Shown here: positions 54,104 through 63,621 of the stretch, one piece after another
Layout of the letters: every line of letters begins with the position of its first letter
Numbering within the stretch: the first letter of the stretch is position 1
From: Cycloclasticus sp. symbiont of Poecilosclerida sp. N
GTDB lineage: Bacteria; Pseudomonadota; Gammaproteobacteria; Methylococcales; Cycloclasticaceae
DNA length: 64,000 nt
Assembly: GCA_002101205.1 (NCBI GenBank)
Contig: LWTM01000077.1
Location: forward strand, 1 to 64,000
Reading direction: 5' to 3'
Program-made: the position numbers and the translations under genes
Notes under the pieces: generated by a model
Seen by the model: the letters and a program-made list of their open reading frames with translations, nothing else
Told to the model about the DNA's origin: nothing
The model's database searches: none

Positions 54104-55093
54104 TTATTTAACCGTCAACGAATAGCATTGTATCGCAAAGTCTTCTAATAATAATTGTTGGTTTAATGGACTCGACTGCAAGCCCATTAGCTCGGTCAAT
54201 TTGTCTAACAAAGCATACCTACTTCTCAAGTCTAACTTTTCTTTTAAAACGTTCAGGTCTGCTTTAAAATCAGGGTTTATCAACTTGATGGTGGACGAAT
54301 CGTTAACCTCTTTTATGGCATCGGTTAACCACGACATTATCCATTTTTGAATAGGCCAATCTTTCAATGCTAAACACTTTTCAGCAAACACCAAAGGATC
54401 TAACTTGCCTTTTACTAAGCTCACAAAGTGCTTAAATATTTCAGCTCTGACCGCTAAAGCATCCTTTTTCCATAAATCGTGTGCCTCTAACGGCAAATGA
54501 ACGGCTAAATTCAAGTACTGCATAGCATCGTCGCAGCCTTTGCTTTTTAGCCAATGCTCGGCTTGTTCTAAATCAACACCCTTTACAGAAATAACCTGGC
54601 AACGACTGCGGATGGTCGCTGGTATGGACGATATCTTGTCCGCTAATAAAATCAAACTGGTGTTATCGCTCGGCTCCTCCAGCGTTTTCAGCAGACTATT
54701 CGATGCCTGATGCAACATAGCACTTGCTGGGTCAATAATAACAATGCGGGGCTTGGCGTACTGGCTACTCAGCGCTAACGATTCGCTCAGTTTTCTAATG
54801 GCATCAATTTTTATTCGCGCCTCTCCCTCTGCAGGCTGGAGATGAATAAAATCAGGGTAGTTTCCCGCACTAAATAGCAAACATGATTTGCAAGTACCAC
54901 AGGCAAACTCATTTGAATTCGATGAAAGACAAACCACACGATTTGCAAAAGCGACGGCAAAAGAAGAAAGTCCCAGTCCCTTATCAGCCACTAACATGAT
55001 GCCGCTTGGCAACCTATCTTGCTGTTGATAACGCGACAACTGTTCCCAGTAGGATTGTAACCAAGGATAAACAACCGGTGTCTGTTTATTCAT
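54104..55093 (-). CDS. holB: DNA polymerase III delta' subunit
   Basis: This clamp-loader subunit has the degenerate P-loop VADKGLGLSSFAVAF, zinc Cys pattern (FACGTCKSC...) and the AAA sensor segment IRKLSESLALSSQYAKPRIVIIDPASAMLHQASNSLLKTLEEPS, with SRCQVIS. The product is 329 residues and overlaps the tmk end by eight bases. Confidence 0.94.
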   Translation of the reverse strand: MNKQTPVVYPWLQSYWEQLSRYQQQDRLPSGIMLVADKGLGLSSFAVAFANRVVCLSSNSNEFACGTCKSCLLFSAGNYPDFIHLQPAEGEARIKIDAIRKLSESLALSSQYAKPRIVIIDPASAMLHQASNSLLKTLEEPSDNTSLILLADKISSIPATIRSRCQVISVKGVDLEQAEHWLKSKGCDDAMQYLNLAVHLPLEAHDLWKKDALAVRAEIFKHFVSLVKGKLDPLVFAEKCLALKDWPIQKWIMSWLTDAIKEVNDSSTIKLINPDFKADLNVLKEKLDLRSRYALLDKLTELMGLQSSPLNQQLLLEDFAIQCYSLTVK

Positions 55094-55718
55094 CGTCTAA
55101 TAACAATTCATCCAAGTGACCCGTAATGCTTTGTTGAACTTGTTCAATTGGCTCAGAAGCATCCACAACACAAAAACGATTTGATTCTGCCTTTGCTCTA
55201 TCTAAATAAACTTGTCTAACATTCTCGAAAAAAAACTGCTTCTCTGACTCAAACCTATCTGGCACACTTCTACAGGCTGCTCGTTTCAAACCAATCTCAA
55301 CAGGTAAGTCTAGCAATACGGTTTTATCTGGCGTTAACCCTTTTTGGACAAACTTTTCCATCCAAGCAATATCACCCATATTGAAGTGACGACCGCCACC
55401 TTGGTAGGCATACGTCGCATCAGTGAAACGGTCGCATACCACCCATTTTCCAGCCTCTAAGGCAGGTTTAATCACTTCTTTCAAATGCTGCGCGCGTGCG
55501 GCAAACATCAACAAAAGCTCACTTACGCTACTTAACGCTTCATCATTATGGTTTAACAACAGCCCTCTGATTTGTTCCGCTATCGCTGTCCCACCTGGTT
55601 CTCTTGTTGTGACAATCTTTTTCCCGACCTGTTCTAAATAGCTGGCGATAAAGTTCAAGTGCGTCGTTTTACCAACGCCTTCAACACCTTCTAAGGTTAA
55701 GAATTTTCCTTTTTTCAT
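55086..55718 (-). CDS. tmk: Thymidylate kinase
   Basis: The 210-residue kinase phosphorylates dTMP. P-loop EGVEGVGKTTHLNF, the REPGGTAIAEQIRGLLL DR(E/x) motif, and the lid-side WVVCDRFTDATYAYQGGGR are present. It lies two bases from mltG and overlaps holB. Confidence 0.96.
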   Translation of the reverse strand: MKKGKFLTLEGVEGVGKTTHLNFIASYLEQVGKKIVTTREPGGTAIAEQIRGLLLNHNDEALSSVSELLLMFAARAQHLKEVIKPALEAGKWVVCDRFTDATYAYQGGGRHFNMGDIAWMEKFVQKGLTPDKTVLLDLPVEIGLKRAACRSVPDRFESEKQFFFENVRQVYLDRAKAESNRFCVVDASEPIEQVQQSITGHLDELLLDDE

Positions 55719-55720
55719 GA

Positions 55721-56719
55721 TTATTTATTTCGCTGATATTTATCAACTGCTGCGTTATGTTGCTTTAATGTTTCTGAAAAAATGTGCGAGCCGTCGCCAT
55801 TCGCTACAAAGTATAAACTTTTTGTTTCGACTGGGTGTAAAACCGCTTCGATGGAAGCCTTGCTCGGCATAGCAATTGGCGTTGGTGGTAAGCCGTGCCG
55901 CGTGTACGTATTATAAGGCGTATCTTGGCGCAAATCTCGGAATCTTATATCACCTTTGTAATAATCTCCCATGCCATAAATAACCGTAGGGTCTGTTTGC
56001 ATTTTCATGCCTATCTCCAAACGACGGATAAATAAGCCAGCAATAAGCCTTCTCTCGCTAGCTACGCCAGTTTCTTTTTCGACAATTGAGGCCAAAGTTA
56101 ATGCTTCATATACATTGCTAATAACTGCTTTATCTTGTCTTTTAGGCCAAGCCGAATTAATAAACAATTGCATTGAGCGGTATGCTCGCTTAATCATTTG
56201 CCCATCCGTAGTATTTTTTATAAAGAAGTACGTTTCAGGTAGCAGCAACCCCTCTAAATGCCGTTCTGAGATATTCAATAACTCTAAATACTCCGTCATC
56301 TTTGCTTGCTTTGGAAGTGTCTGTTCAATAGCCGGATGCTCCTGAATATCACGCAACACTTCTTTAAATGTTTGGCCTTCAATAATCGTAATAGCGTACT
56401 GGTTAACTTTACCTTTAATCAAAAAATCTAGAATCTGAACTGGCGTTAAGCCAGGAGAGAACTCATACTCACCCGCCTGTATTTGATTCTCTACCCCTTC
56501 AACACGCACTAACCATTTGAACCAGCGCCCATCAACCACACCTTGTTTATCTAGTGTCGAAATAATTTGATTTAAATTTTGCCCCCTCTCAACAGTCACC
56601 ACCGTCAAACCCATTTCATCGCTAATATACGAATCGTTGATAGCGTTTTGATACAACATCCAAAACCAGCCAAGCGATAAACTGCTAACAACAATAGCTA
56701 AGGTAATTAAACGCTTCAT
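55721..56719 (-). CDS. mltG: Endolytic murein transglycosylase MltG
   Basis: This inner-membrane lytic transglycosylase cuts nascent glycan strands. The 332-residue product has one N-terminal helix (residues 4-22), a LysM-like segment and the YceG catalytic domain with Glu in LASIVEKETGVASERR, and the MQTDPTVIYGMG and YNTYTRHGLPPTPIAMPS signatures. It overlaps pabC by ATGA. Confidence 0.95.
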   Translation of the reverse strand: MKRLITLAIVVSSLSLGWFWMLYQNAINDSYISDEMGLTVVTVERGQNLNQIISTLDKQGVVDGRWFKWLVRVEGVENQIQAGEYEFSPGLTPVQILDFLIKGKVNQYAITIIEGQTFKEVLRDIQEHPAIEQTLPKQAKMTEYLELLNISERHLEGLLLPETYFFIKNTTDGQMIKRAYRSMQLFINSAWPKRQDKAVISNVYEALTLASIVEKETGVASERRLIAGLFIRRLEIGMKMQTDPTVIYGMGDYYKGDIRFRDLRQDTPYNTYTRHGLPPTPIAMPSKASIEAVLHPVETKSLYFVANGDGSHIFSETLKQHNAAVDKYQRNK

Positions 56720-57576
56720 ATACTGCGCCCAAAATTCATATCCAGCTCTTGTTGCATAGCTTTTAATACGCTATCTAGCGCCCACGCAGCATATGAACCG
56801 CTCTTATCAAAAACCACACCATTAAGCCTTAGTTGATCCACAAAACGAACAGGCATCAGGCTGTTCGTCATAAATATCTCATCAGAATTCTTGACGTCAT
56901 CGAGTTGCAAAATAGCTTCCTTGCAGACAACACCTTCTTTTCTAGCTTGTTGGATTACGACCTGTCGAATAACACCTGCCACACCGCAACTATTCAACTT
57001 AGGTGTTATTAAAGCATCATCCTTTACAATAAACAGGTTACTCATTGTGCCTTCAATAACAGCTCCCTCAGTATCTAACATCAGCCCTTCAAGCTGTTCT
57101 TCACCCCTCAATTCAGCACGCGCTAAAACACGTTCTAATTGATTTAGGTGCTTTATCCCTGCCAATAGGGGCTGCCTCGCTAATCGTGTTTCACATAACA
57201 GCAAAGCCATGCTTGTTAACGATTTTCTTACCGGCGCATCACTTGGATAATACGACACCAGCCGTGTGATATTTGGGCTTATTGGTGGCAAAAATCCTCT
57301 TTCACCAACGCCTCTTGTTAACGTGATTTTTATCACGCCAGACTGTTTATCAGATATTAATTGCGATACTTCACTGATAATCACTTCTCTGTCCAACTTT
57401 GGGAAAGCGAGAGCCTCGCAGCCTTTTTGCAATCGCTCTAAGTGTTCTTGCAAAAATACAGCACAACCAGATTCAATCAAAATAGTTTCAAACAGCCCAT
57501 CGCCGTACTGCAAACCTCTATCCTGCGGGTTTACCGAACCATTCAGGACCCCATTAACTAAAATATCAGTCTTCAT
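56716..57576 (-). CDS. pabC: Aminodeoxychorismate lyase
   Basis: This PLP fold IV enzyme makes p-aminobenzoate from aminodeoxychorismate for folate. The 286-residue product has NPQDRGLQYGDGLFETI, KITLTRGVGERGFLPP, HLNQLERVLARAEL and GAVIEGTMSNLFIVKDDALITP. It overlaps pabB by 11 bases, so PabB and PabC are probably made together. Confidence 0.93.
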   Translation of the reverse strand: MKTDILVNGVLNGSVNPQDRGLQYGDGLFETILIESGCAVFLQEHLERLQKGCEALAFPKLDREVIISEVSQLISDKQSGVIKITLTRGVGERGFLPPISPNITRLVSYYPSDAPVRKSLTSMALLLCETRLARQPLLAGIKHLNQLERVLARAELRGEEQLEGLMLDTEGAVIEGTMSNLFIVKDDALITPKLNSCGVAGVIRQVVIQQARKEGVVCKEAILQLDDVKNSDEIFMTNSLMPVRFVDQLRLNGVVFDKSGSYAAWALDSVLKAMQQELDMNFGRSI

Positions 57577-58921
57577 TGATTGTTAGCGCATCTAATAACG
57601 CTTTAGCTTTGTGTCGTGTTTCTTTGAGTTCATTCTCGGCGATTGATTCGGCCACAATCCCTGCGCCTGTTCGCAGACTAATCTCTTTTCCCTTCAGCGT
57701 AAAAGTTCGAATCAATATATTCAGGTCAAGGTCGCCATTAAGGTTAATGTAACCCATCGATCCCGTGTATGCACCTCTAGATGTTTGTTCTAATTCTTGG
57801 ATAATTTCCATGCACCTTACTTTCGGGCACCCCGTGATAGTTCCGCCAGGAAATACTGCTTTTATAATATCTGAGGGCATTGTGTTAACGCTCAAAATAC
57901 CACTTACATTGGAAACAATATGATGCACAGCTGCGTAGGATTCCAACGTCATCTTCTCATCCACCGAGACGCTCCCTGTTCGGCAAACCCGACCTAAATC
58001 ATTGCGAATTAAGTCAATGAGCATAATGTGCTCAGCATTTTCTTTAGCATTGATCAACAATTCATCAGCTAAGGCTTTATCTTTTTGCCCATCTTTATTT
58101 CTTGGGCGCGTCCCAGCAATCGGTCGCATTTGCACCTTGCCGCCAACACAACTGACCAAGCGTTCAGGCGACGAGGAACAAATCACGCTATCGCCATAAC
58201 AAGCTAAACCAGCAAAAGGCGCTGGGTTCTGTGCCTTCAATGAGCGATAAACATCCAAATAACTGCCGTTATCAAGAACCTCACCAACCCATTTTCTTGA
58301 AAGATTAACTTGCAAGGTGTCCCCTGCTTTTAGATAGTTTTTAATCTTCTCAACACCCTTAAGAAATGACTTAGGGTCGTCTTCTTTTAACCTAACCCTC
58401 GGGTGTCTTAATGTTGTCTTAACTGAAGCGCTAATGTCCTGCCAAACCTCATGTAAATGGTGCCCCAAGCCCCTTTCACATACTATCCAACACGTATTAT
58501 CTCGGTGGTTTTTTATAATCGCCGCAGGAATACGAACAGCACTGGCAATAGGTAAGCCATCTTCTGCTTTCAGATTAGATAATTTTTCTTCTATCGAGCC
58601 TACTAATTCATAACTTAAGAATACAAACCAACCACCCGTAAAGGGCAAACCGCTTTCATCTGCTTTTGTGGTGTTTAATGGAGGTTCGATTCTCTGATCT
58701 AATTGTGCAAAAAAATCAGTATCAGCTACTGTCGAAGCTTCAAGAACCTCACCCGGAAAAGCAAACAAAATATCGAAACCCTGAGCAATATTTTCTGTGC
58801 AATGGCTTTCAAGCAGAAAAGGGTAACGCGCTGGATTTAAAGCATGACAATCAAGCAGGTCTGTATCAAAAGGAATTTCTGCCTTTATGAAATTACCGCA
58901 ATCTTGAAGAACCAGCCCCAT
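57566..58921 (-). CDS. pabB: Aminodeoxychorismate synthase component I
   Basis: PabB aminates chorismate with the PabA glutaminase. The 451-residue product has an N-terminal segment ALNPARYPFLLESH, and the chorismate-binding domain with DTLQVNLSRKW, RPIAGTRPRNKDGQKDKALADELL, KENAEHIMLIDLIRNDLGRVC and PGGTITGCPKVRCMEIIQELEQTSRGAYTGSMGYI. PabA is not in the window. TrpE is an alternative, but the neighbouring pabC argues for pabB. Confidence 0.92.
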   Translation of the reverse strand: MGLVLQDCGNFIKAEIPFDTDLLDCHALNPARYPFLLESHCTENIAQGFDILFAFPGEVLEASTVADTDFFAQLDQRIEPPLNTTKADESGLPFTGGWFVFLSYELVGSIEEKLSNLKAEDGLPIASAVRIPAAIIKNHRDNTCWIVCERGLGHHLHEVWQDISASVKTTLRHPRVRLKEDDPKSFLKGVEKIKNYLKAGDTLQVNLSRKWVGEVLDNGSYLDVYRSLKAQNPAPFAGLACYGDSVICSSSPERLVSCVGGKVQMRPIAGTRPRNKDGQKDKALADELLINAKENAEHIMLIDLIRNDLGRVCRTGSVSVDEKMTLESYAAVHHIVSNVSGILSVNTMPSDIIKAVFPGGTITGCPKVRCMEIIQELEQTSRGAYTGSMGYINLNGDLDLNILIRTFTLKGKEISLRTGAGIVAESIAENELKETRHKAKALLDALTINED

Positions 58922-58936
58922 TGGGATTGGATATAA

Positions 58937-60175
58937 CTAGATTCGTTTAAAGACGAGTGTACCGTTTGTGCCGCCAAAACCAAACGAATTGGAAACGATA
59001 ACATCCATCTTCATTTGACGCGCGTCATTAGGCACATAATCCAAATCACATTCTGGGTCAGGCGTGAATTGGTTTATCGTCGCCGGTGCCACTTGATCAC
59101 GAATAGCAAGCACCGAGAAAACAGCTTCCGCACCGCCAGCCGCACCCAGCATATGCCCCGTCATTGACTTAGTTGAACTCATCGGCGTTTTATAGGCTAA
59201 ATCACCTAAGAGTGTTTTTACAGCATGCGTTTCTGCTAAATCACCCGCTGGTGTAGATGTACCATGCGCGTTAATGTAACTAATTTGTTCAGGGTCTAAA
59301 GAAGCATCTTTCAATGCGTTTCTCATGCAACGGTAAGCACCCTCACCATTTTTAGATGGCATGGTCATATGAAAAGCATCCGAACTCATGCCATAACCTG
59401 CAAGTTCAGCATAAATGGTTGCGCCACGGTTTTTAGCGCACTCATATTCTTCCAACACAAGAACACCCGCGCCATCACTCAAAACAAATCCATCACGGTC
59501 TTTATCCCAAGGGCGACTGGCTGTTTCTGGTGAGTCATTACGGCGAGACAATGCACGAGCTGAAGAGAAACCACCGTAAGACGTAACTGATGTGGCCATT
59601 TCAGCGCCACCGGCAACCATCACATCCGCATCGCCATGTTGAATAATGCGCATCGCATTACCAATATTATGCGTACCTGTTGTACACGCTGTAACAATAG
59701 AAAAACTTGGTCCTTTTAAGCCGCGTAAAATCGAAAGATTACCCGCGACCATATTAATAATGCTGGATGGCACAAAAAAAGGAGATATTTTTCTAGGCCC
59801 GCCTTTTTGGAAACCTTCAAAACCATTCTCAATACTTGAGATGCCACCAATACCCGCACCGATTGCAACACCAATACGTTCGGCATTTTCTTCTGTTACT
59901 TCAACACATGAGTCATCTAAAGCCTGCATACCAGCAGCAACGCCATAATGAATAAAAGGATCCATTTTTCTAGCGTCTTTGCGAGAAACATATTCTTCAA
60001 TATCAAAGCCCTTAACAGCACCTGCAAACTTTGACGGAAAGTCTGTTGTATCAAAACGCGTAATCAGCCCAATACCGCTTTGCCCCTGCAAAATACCTTC
60101 CCAAGAATCAGCAACATGACCACCTAATGGCGATATCAAACCTAACCCTGTTACTACTACCCGACGTTTTGACAC
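58937..60175 (-). CDS. fabF: 3-Oxoacyl-[acyl-carrier-protein] synthase II
   Basis: This is an elongation condensing enzyme. The 412-residue product has active-site Cys in [13 protein letters not shown], the two His in [13 protein letters not shown] and [14 protein letters not shown], and an [12 protein letters not shown] end. It follows acpP with a 70-base gap that carries a hairpin. Confidence 0.96.
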   Translation of the reverse strand: MSKRRVVVTGLGLISPLGGHVADSWEGILQGQSGIGLITRFDTTDFPSKFAGAVKGFDIEEYVSRKDARKMDPFIHYGVAAGMQALDDSCVEVTEENAERIGVAIGAGIGGISSIENGFEGFQKGGPRKISPFFVPSSIINMVAGNLSILRGLKGPSFSIVTACTTGTHNIGNAMRIIQHGDADVMVAGGAEMATSVTSYGGFSSARALSRRNDSPETASRPWDKDRDGFVLSDGAGVLVLEEYECAKNRGATIYAELAGYGMSSDAFHMTMPSKNGEGAYRCMRNALKDASLDPEQISYINAHGTSTPAGDLAETHAVKTLLGDLAYKTPMSSTKSMTGHMLGAAGGAEAVFSVLAIRDQVAPATINQFTPDPECDLDYVPNDARQMKMDVIVSNSFGFGGTNGTLVFKRI

Positions 60176-60198
60176 AATATTAACTCTCTAAAATAAAA

Positions 60199-60229
60199 CA
60201 AGCACGGCCTGCTAAGCAAACCGTGCTTG
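60199..60229 (-). terminator. Hairpin between acpP and fabF
   Basis: CAAGCACGG and CCGTGCTTG pair as a perfect 9-bp stem around a 13-base loop, and on the minus strand a run TGTTTTATTTT follows. As acpP is highly expressed it probably attenuates read-through into fabF or protects the acpP mRNA end. Confidence 0.75.
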
Positions 60230-60245
60230 AAAAAAAGAAACTGAC

Positions 60246-60479
60246 TTATCCTGCGTTACTATTAACGTAGTCAATCGCTTGTTGAACCGTTGTGATGCTT
60301 TCAGCTTGCTCATCAGGAATTTCGCAATCAAACTCTTCTTCAAGAGCCATGACCAGCTCAACAGTGTCTAATGAATCTGCACCTAGGTCATCGATGAATG
60401 AAGCTTCGTTTGTTACTTCTTCTTTTACACCAAGCTGTTCTGCAACGATTTTTTTGACGCGTTCTTCAATATTACTCAT
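60246..60479 (-). CDS. acpP: Acyl carrier protein
   Basis: The 77-residue acidic protein carries the phosphopantetheine Ser in [22 protein letters not shown], with helices I-III and end [14 protein letters not shown]. It is the central carrier for fatty-acid and lipid A acyl chains. It is preceded by its own leader hairpin and TATAAT box. Confidence 0.97.
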   Translation of the reverse strand: MSNIEERVKKIVAEQLGVKEEVTNEASFIDDLGADSLDTVELVMALEEEFDCEIPDEQAESITTVQQAIDYVNSNAG

Positions 60480-60506
60480 TTTGTATATCCTCTATATTTG
60501 TATGAA

Positions 60507-60538
60507 CCATAAGCCGAGCTTATGGATAGCGTATTATA
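60507..60538 (-). promoter_or_regulatory. acpP leader hairpin and -10 box
   Basis: On the minus strand, TATAAT (60533-60538) lies about 55 bases upstream of the acpP ATG. Just after it, CCATAAGC-CGA-GCTTATGG (60507-60525) is a perfect 8-bp stem with a three-base loop in the expected 5' leader. The -35 hexamer is weak (about TGTAAT at 17-bp spacing). A separate acpP promoter inside the fab set is common. Confidence 0.6.
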
Positions 60539-60661
60539 TTGATAAATGAGAAAAGATTACACTTTATCTCGCTGTTTAACCTACATTTACCGAACATCAA
60601 TTCCATTTAATCCAATTCAATCAAATAATTACTGTTTAAAACCAAATCAAATTGCCTAGGC

Positions 60662-61393
60662 TTAACCCATGTACATACCACCATTAACGTGCAATGTTTC
60701 GCCTGTAATATACGCAGCTTTATCAGAACATAAGAACGAAACCGCACTCGCAATTTCTGCCGCATCACCCAAGCGCCCTAGTGGCACCCCTTGCAATAAG
60801 GCTGCACGCTGATCTTCTGCCAATGCTTTCGTCATATCTGTATCAATAAAGCCTGGCGCAACCGTGTTTACCGTAATATTTCTAGAGCCAACTTCCTTCG
60901 CGAGGGACTTGCTAAAGCCTATGATGCCTGCTTTCGCTGCCGCATAGTTTGCTTGGCCTGCATTACCCGTAACACCAACAACCGACGCGATACTAACAAT
61001 ACGCCCCCTTTTGTTTTTCATCATGCCGCGCAGACAAGCTTTGCTAACACGAAAAATAGAACTTAGATTGGTCGACATAATGTCATCCCACTCATCATCT
61101 TTCATTCTAAGTATTAAGTTGTCACGTGTAATACCTGCATTGTTTACTAATACGGTTGGCGCACCTTCGCTATCAGTAATATCTTTTAAAGCACGCTTAA
61201 TAGATTCCGCATCCGTTACATTCAGGTTCATGCCTCTGCCTGAACCTGACAAATGGTCAGAAATAGCTTCAGCACCGCCGTCTGATGTCGCTGTACCAAT
61301 AACATAAAAACCGTCTGCCACTAATTGCTGCGCAATTGCTTTGCCAATACCACGGCTAGCACCGGTTACTAATGCTACTGTTTTATCTGTCAT
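60662..61393 (-). CDS. fabG: 3-Oxoacyl-[acyl-carrier-protein] reductase
   Basis: This NADPH-dependent SDR reductase of fatty-acid synthesis has the 243-residue product with ALVTGASRGIGKAIA (TGxxxGIG), LVNNAGITRDNLI, the catalytic YAAAKAGIIGFSKSLAKE (YxxxK) and PGFIDTDMTKAL. It overlaps fabD by four bases. Confidence 0.96.
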   Translation of the reverse strand: MTDKTVALVTGASRGIGKAIAQQLVADGFYVIGTATSDGGAEAISDHLSGSGRGMNLNVTDAESIKRALKDITDSEGAPTVLVNNAGITRDNLILRMKDDEWDDIMSTNLSSIFRVSKACLRGMMKNKRGRIVSIASVVGVTGNAGQANYAAAKAGIIGFSKSLAKEVGSRNITVNTVAPGFIDTDMTKALAEDQRAALLQGVPLGRLGDAAEIASAVSFLCSDKAAYITGETLHVNGGMYMG

Positions 61394-62331
61394 GATAATG
61401 CCTCTATTGTTTTATTAAATGCCCGCTCATCGCCTGATGAGTACAACTCTAATGATTTATCAATACGTTTATTAAGGCCCGTCAAAACCTTTCCAGGCCC
61501 ACATTCAATAAGGGTGTTGGCGCCTAAGCCACCGAGCGCTTCAACTGTTTCTAGCCAACGCACTGGGGTGTACAACTGTTGCACTAACGCTTTTTTAATC
61601 TCTACTACGTCAGTATGTTCAGCAACGTCCGTATTATGTATGACCGGTGTGTTTGGACTATTAAAGTCAATTTTCGACATCACATTCGATAATCTTTTTG
61701 CTGCTGGATGCATCAATGAACAGTGCGCGGGAACGCTCATTGGAAGCGGTAACGCTCTTTTTGCACCCTTCTGTTTAGCCAGCTCAATTGCTCGGCCGAC
61801 TGCTGCCACATTACCTGAAATAACAACTTGCCCTGGCGCGTTAAAGTTAACGGCCGATACAACTTCGTCTTGCGCCGCTTCACTGCAAATAGCGATTAAA
61901 TCGTCCACGTTTAAACCAAGAACAGCAGCAATTGCACCCTCTCCTTCAGGCACGGCTTGCTGCATAAACGTCGCGCGTTGCTCAACCAATCTCACTGCAT
62001 CAACAAAGCTTAAACTGCCAGCACAAACAAGTGCTGTGTATTCACCAAGACTGTGCCCTGCTAAGAACGCCGGTTCCACATCTACTTTACTTTCTAAACT
62101 ACGCCACACCGCGATACTCGCCGTTAGTACCAATGGCTGCGTGTTCTGTGTTTTATTTAATTCTTCTGCAGGGCCATCTTGAGCTAATGCCCAAAGATCC
62201 CGTCCCAAAGCAGCAGATGCCTCATCAAAGGTCGCTTTGATTTGACGGTGTGAGGCTGAAAGATCACTCAACATACCAACGGTTTGTGAGCCTTGGCCTG
62301 GAAATACTATTGCTATTTTACGTGTAGACAT
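61390..62331 (-). CDS. fabD: Malonyl-CoA-ACP transacylase
   Basis: The 313-residue transacylase has IVFPGQGSQTVGM, the catalytic Ser in AGHSLGEYTALVCAG, QRATFMQQAVPEGEGAIAAVLG, and the His in MSVPAHCSLMHPA. It lies 22 bases from fabH and overlaps fabG. Confidence 0.95.
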   Translation of the reverse strand: MSTRKIAIVFPGQGSQTVGMLSDLSASHRQIKATFDEASAALGRDLWALAQDGPAEELNKTQNTQPLVLTASIAVWRSLESKVDVEPAFLAGHSLGEYTALVCAGSLSFVDAVRLVEQRATFMQQAVPEGEGAIAAVLGLNVDDLIAICSEAAQDEVVSAVNFNAPGQVVISGNVAAVGRAIELAKQKGAKRALPLPMSVPAHCSLMHPAAKRLSNVMSKIDFNSPNTPVIHNTDVAEHTDVVEIKKALVQQLYTPVRWLETVEALGGLGANTLIECGPGKVLTGLNKRIDKSLELYSSGDERAFNKTIEALS

Positions 62332-62353
62332 AATTTATCTGTTTTATAGATAG

Positions 62354-63316
62354 TTACATTTTTACTAGGGCAGAGCCCCAAACGAAACCGCCGCCAAACG
62401 CTTCCATTAAAACCATATCACCTTTTTTGATTCGACCATCTCTAACAGCCAGATCTAACGCTAATGGAACAGATGCTGCAGAAGTATTACCTTGGTTTTC
62501 AATCGTCAAGATCACTCGTTCCATCGGCATTTTAAGCTTTTTGGCAACCGAGGAGATAATTCGGATATTCGCTTGGTGTGGAATTAACCAATCGACATCT
62601 GATTTAGCCAAACCATTCGCTTCAAGCGTTTCATCAACGATTCGACTGAGTGTTTTAACCGCTACTTTATATACATCGTTACCGTGCATCGTCATGTAGC
62701 TATTCTCACCGTCAGCTCGCTGATCTTTAATGGGATTATTTATATATAGAAGGTCTTGATATTGACCATCTGCGTGCATATGTGTCGATAATATGCCAGG
62801 CTCATCAGCAGCCTCAAGTACTACTGCACCAGCACCATCACCAAAAATAACGCAAGTGTTACGGTCGGTGTAATCTAAAATCCTTGAATTTGCTTCTGCG
62901 CCAATCACTAAGGCTTTTTTAGCACCACTCGATTTAATAAACTGATGAGCTATGCCCAACGCATAAATAAACCCAGAACACGCGGCTTGAACGTCAAAAG
63001 CCGGACCGTTACCTGCCCCTAATTTATGCTGAAGGATACAGGCCGTGCTTGGGAAAACTCGGTCTGGCGAACTGGTCCCGACGATGATTAAGTCAATTTC
63101 TGAAGCATCAATGTTGGCAGCTTCTAGCGCATTATTTGCCGCCATTTCAGCCATGCTGGATGTTGTTTCATGCTTGGCTATAACGTGACGTTGTTTTATG
63201 CCTGTACGCGCATAAATCCACTCATCCGTCGTGTCTAAAGTGGACTCAAAATCTTTATTCGTAACAATTTTTTCAGGTAAATAACCACCAGTACCTGTTA
63301 TTTTTACATTCAACAC
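62354..63316 (-). CDS. fabH: 3-Oxoacyl-[acyl-carrier-protein] synthase III
   Basis: This enzyme starts fatty-acid synthesis by condensing acetyl-CoA with malonyl-ACP. The 320-residue product has TDEWIYARTGIKQRH, the catalytic Cys in DVQAACSGFIYAL, His in WLIPHQANIRI and Asn in ENQGNTSAASVP, and ends FGGGFVWGSALVKM. The plsX gene that usually sits between rpmF and fabH is not there. Confidence 0.96.
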   Translation of the reverse strand: MLNVKITGTGGYLPEKIVTNKDFESTLDTTDEWIYARTGIKQRHVIAKHETTSSMAEMAANNALEAANIDASEIDLIIVGTSSPDRVFPSTACILQHKLGAGNGPAFDVQAACSGFIYALGIAHQFIKSSGAKKALVIGAEANSRILDYTDRNTCVIFGDGAGAVVLEAADEPGILSTHMHADGQYQDLLYINNPIKDQRADGENSYMTMHGNDVYKVAVKTLSRIVDETLEANGLAKSDVDWLIPHQANIRIISSVAKKLKMPMERVILTIENQGNTSAASVPLALDLAVRDGRIKKGDMVLMEAFGGGFVWGSALVKM

Positions 63317-63426
63317 TCAATAAGGCCTTACTTGCTATACGTGAAACTCGCTTAAAAACATAATGTGCATTGACACTGGTCGCCTCAATACTGCTTTGAC
63401 TAAGCCAGTGTAGGGCTTATGCAATG

Positions 63427-63603
63427 CTAGTCTTTATCCGCGACAACTTGTTCGCCACGGTAAAAACCGTCTGCGCTTACGTGGTGACGTAAGTGTACTT
63501 CACCCGTTGTAGGCTCAGTTGATAATGTTTGTGCTATTAGCGCATCGTGTGAACGACGCATGCCACGTCTTGAACGGGATTTTTTACTTTTTTGAACTGC
63601 CAT
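63427..63603 (-). CDS. rpmF: Ribosomal protein L32
   Basis: The 58-residue protein ([20 protein letters not shown], then [38 protein letters not shown]) is below the ORF-track limit but reads clean from the ATG at 63603 to the TAG at 63427. It matches L32 ([11 protein letters not shown]..., [14 protein letters not shown]). The gene pairs with yceD as usual. Confidence 0.96.
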   Translation of the reverse strand: MAVQKSKKSRSRRGMRRSHDALIAQTLSTEPTTGEVHLRHHVSADGFYRGEQVVADKD

Positions 63604-63621
63604 CTAAAATTCTCCAGAGAA

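Noticed and set aside
61514-62182. 222-codon plus-strand ORF across fabD
   Set aside because: Antisense shadow of fabD. Composition is Ser/Thr/Cys-rich as expected for a reverse frame.
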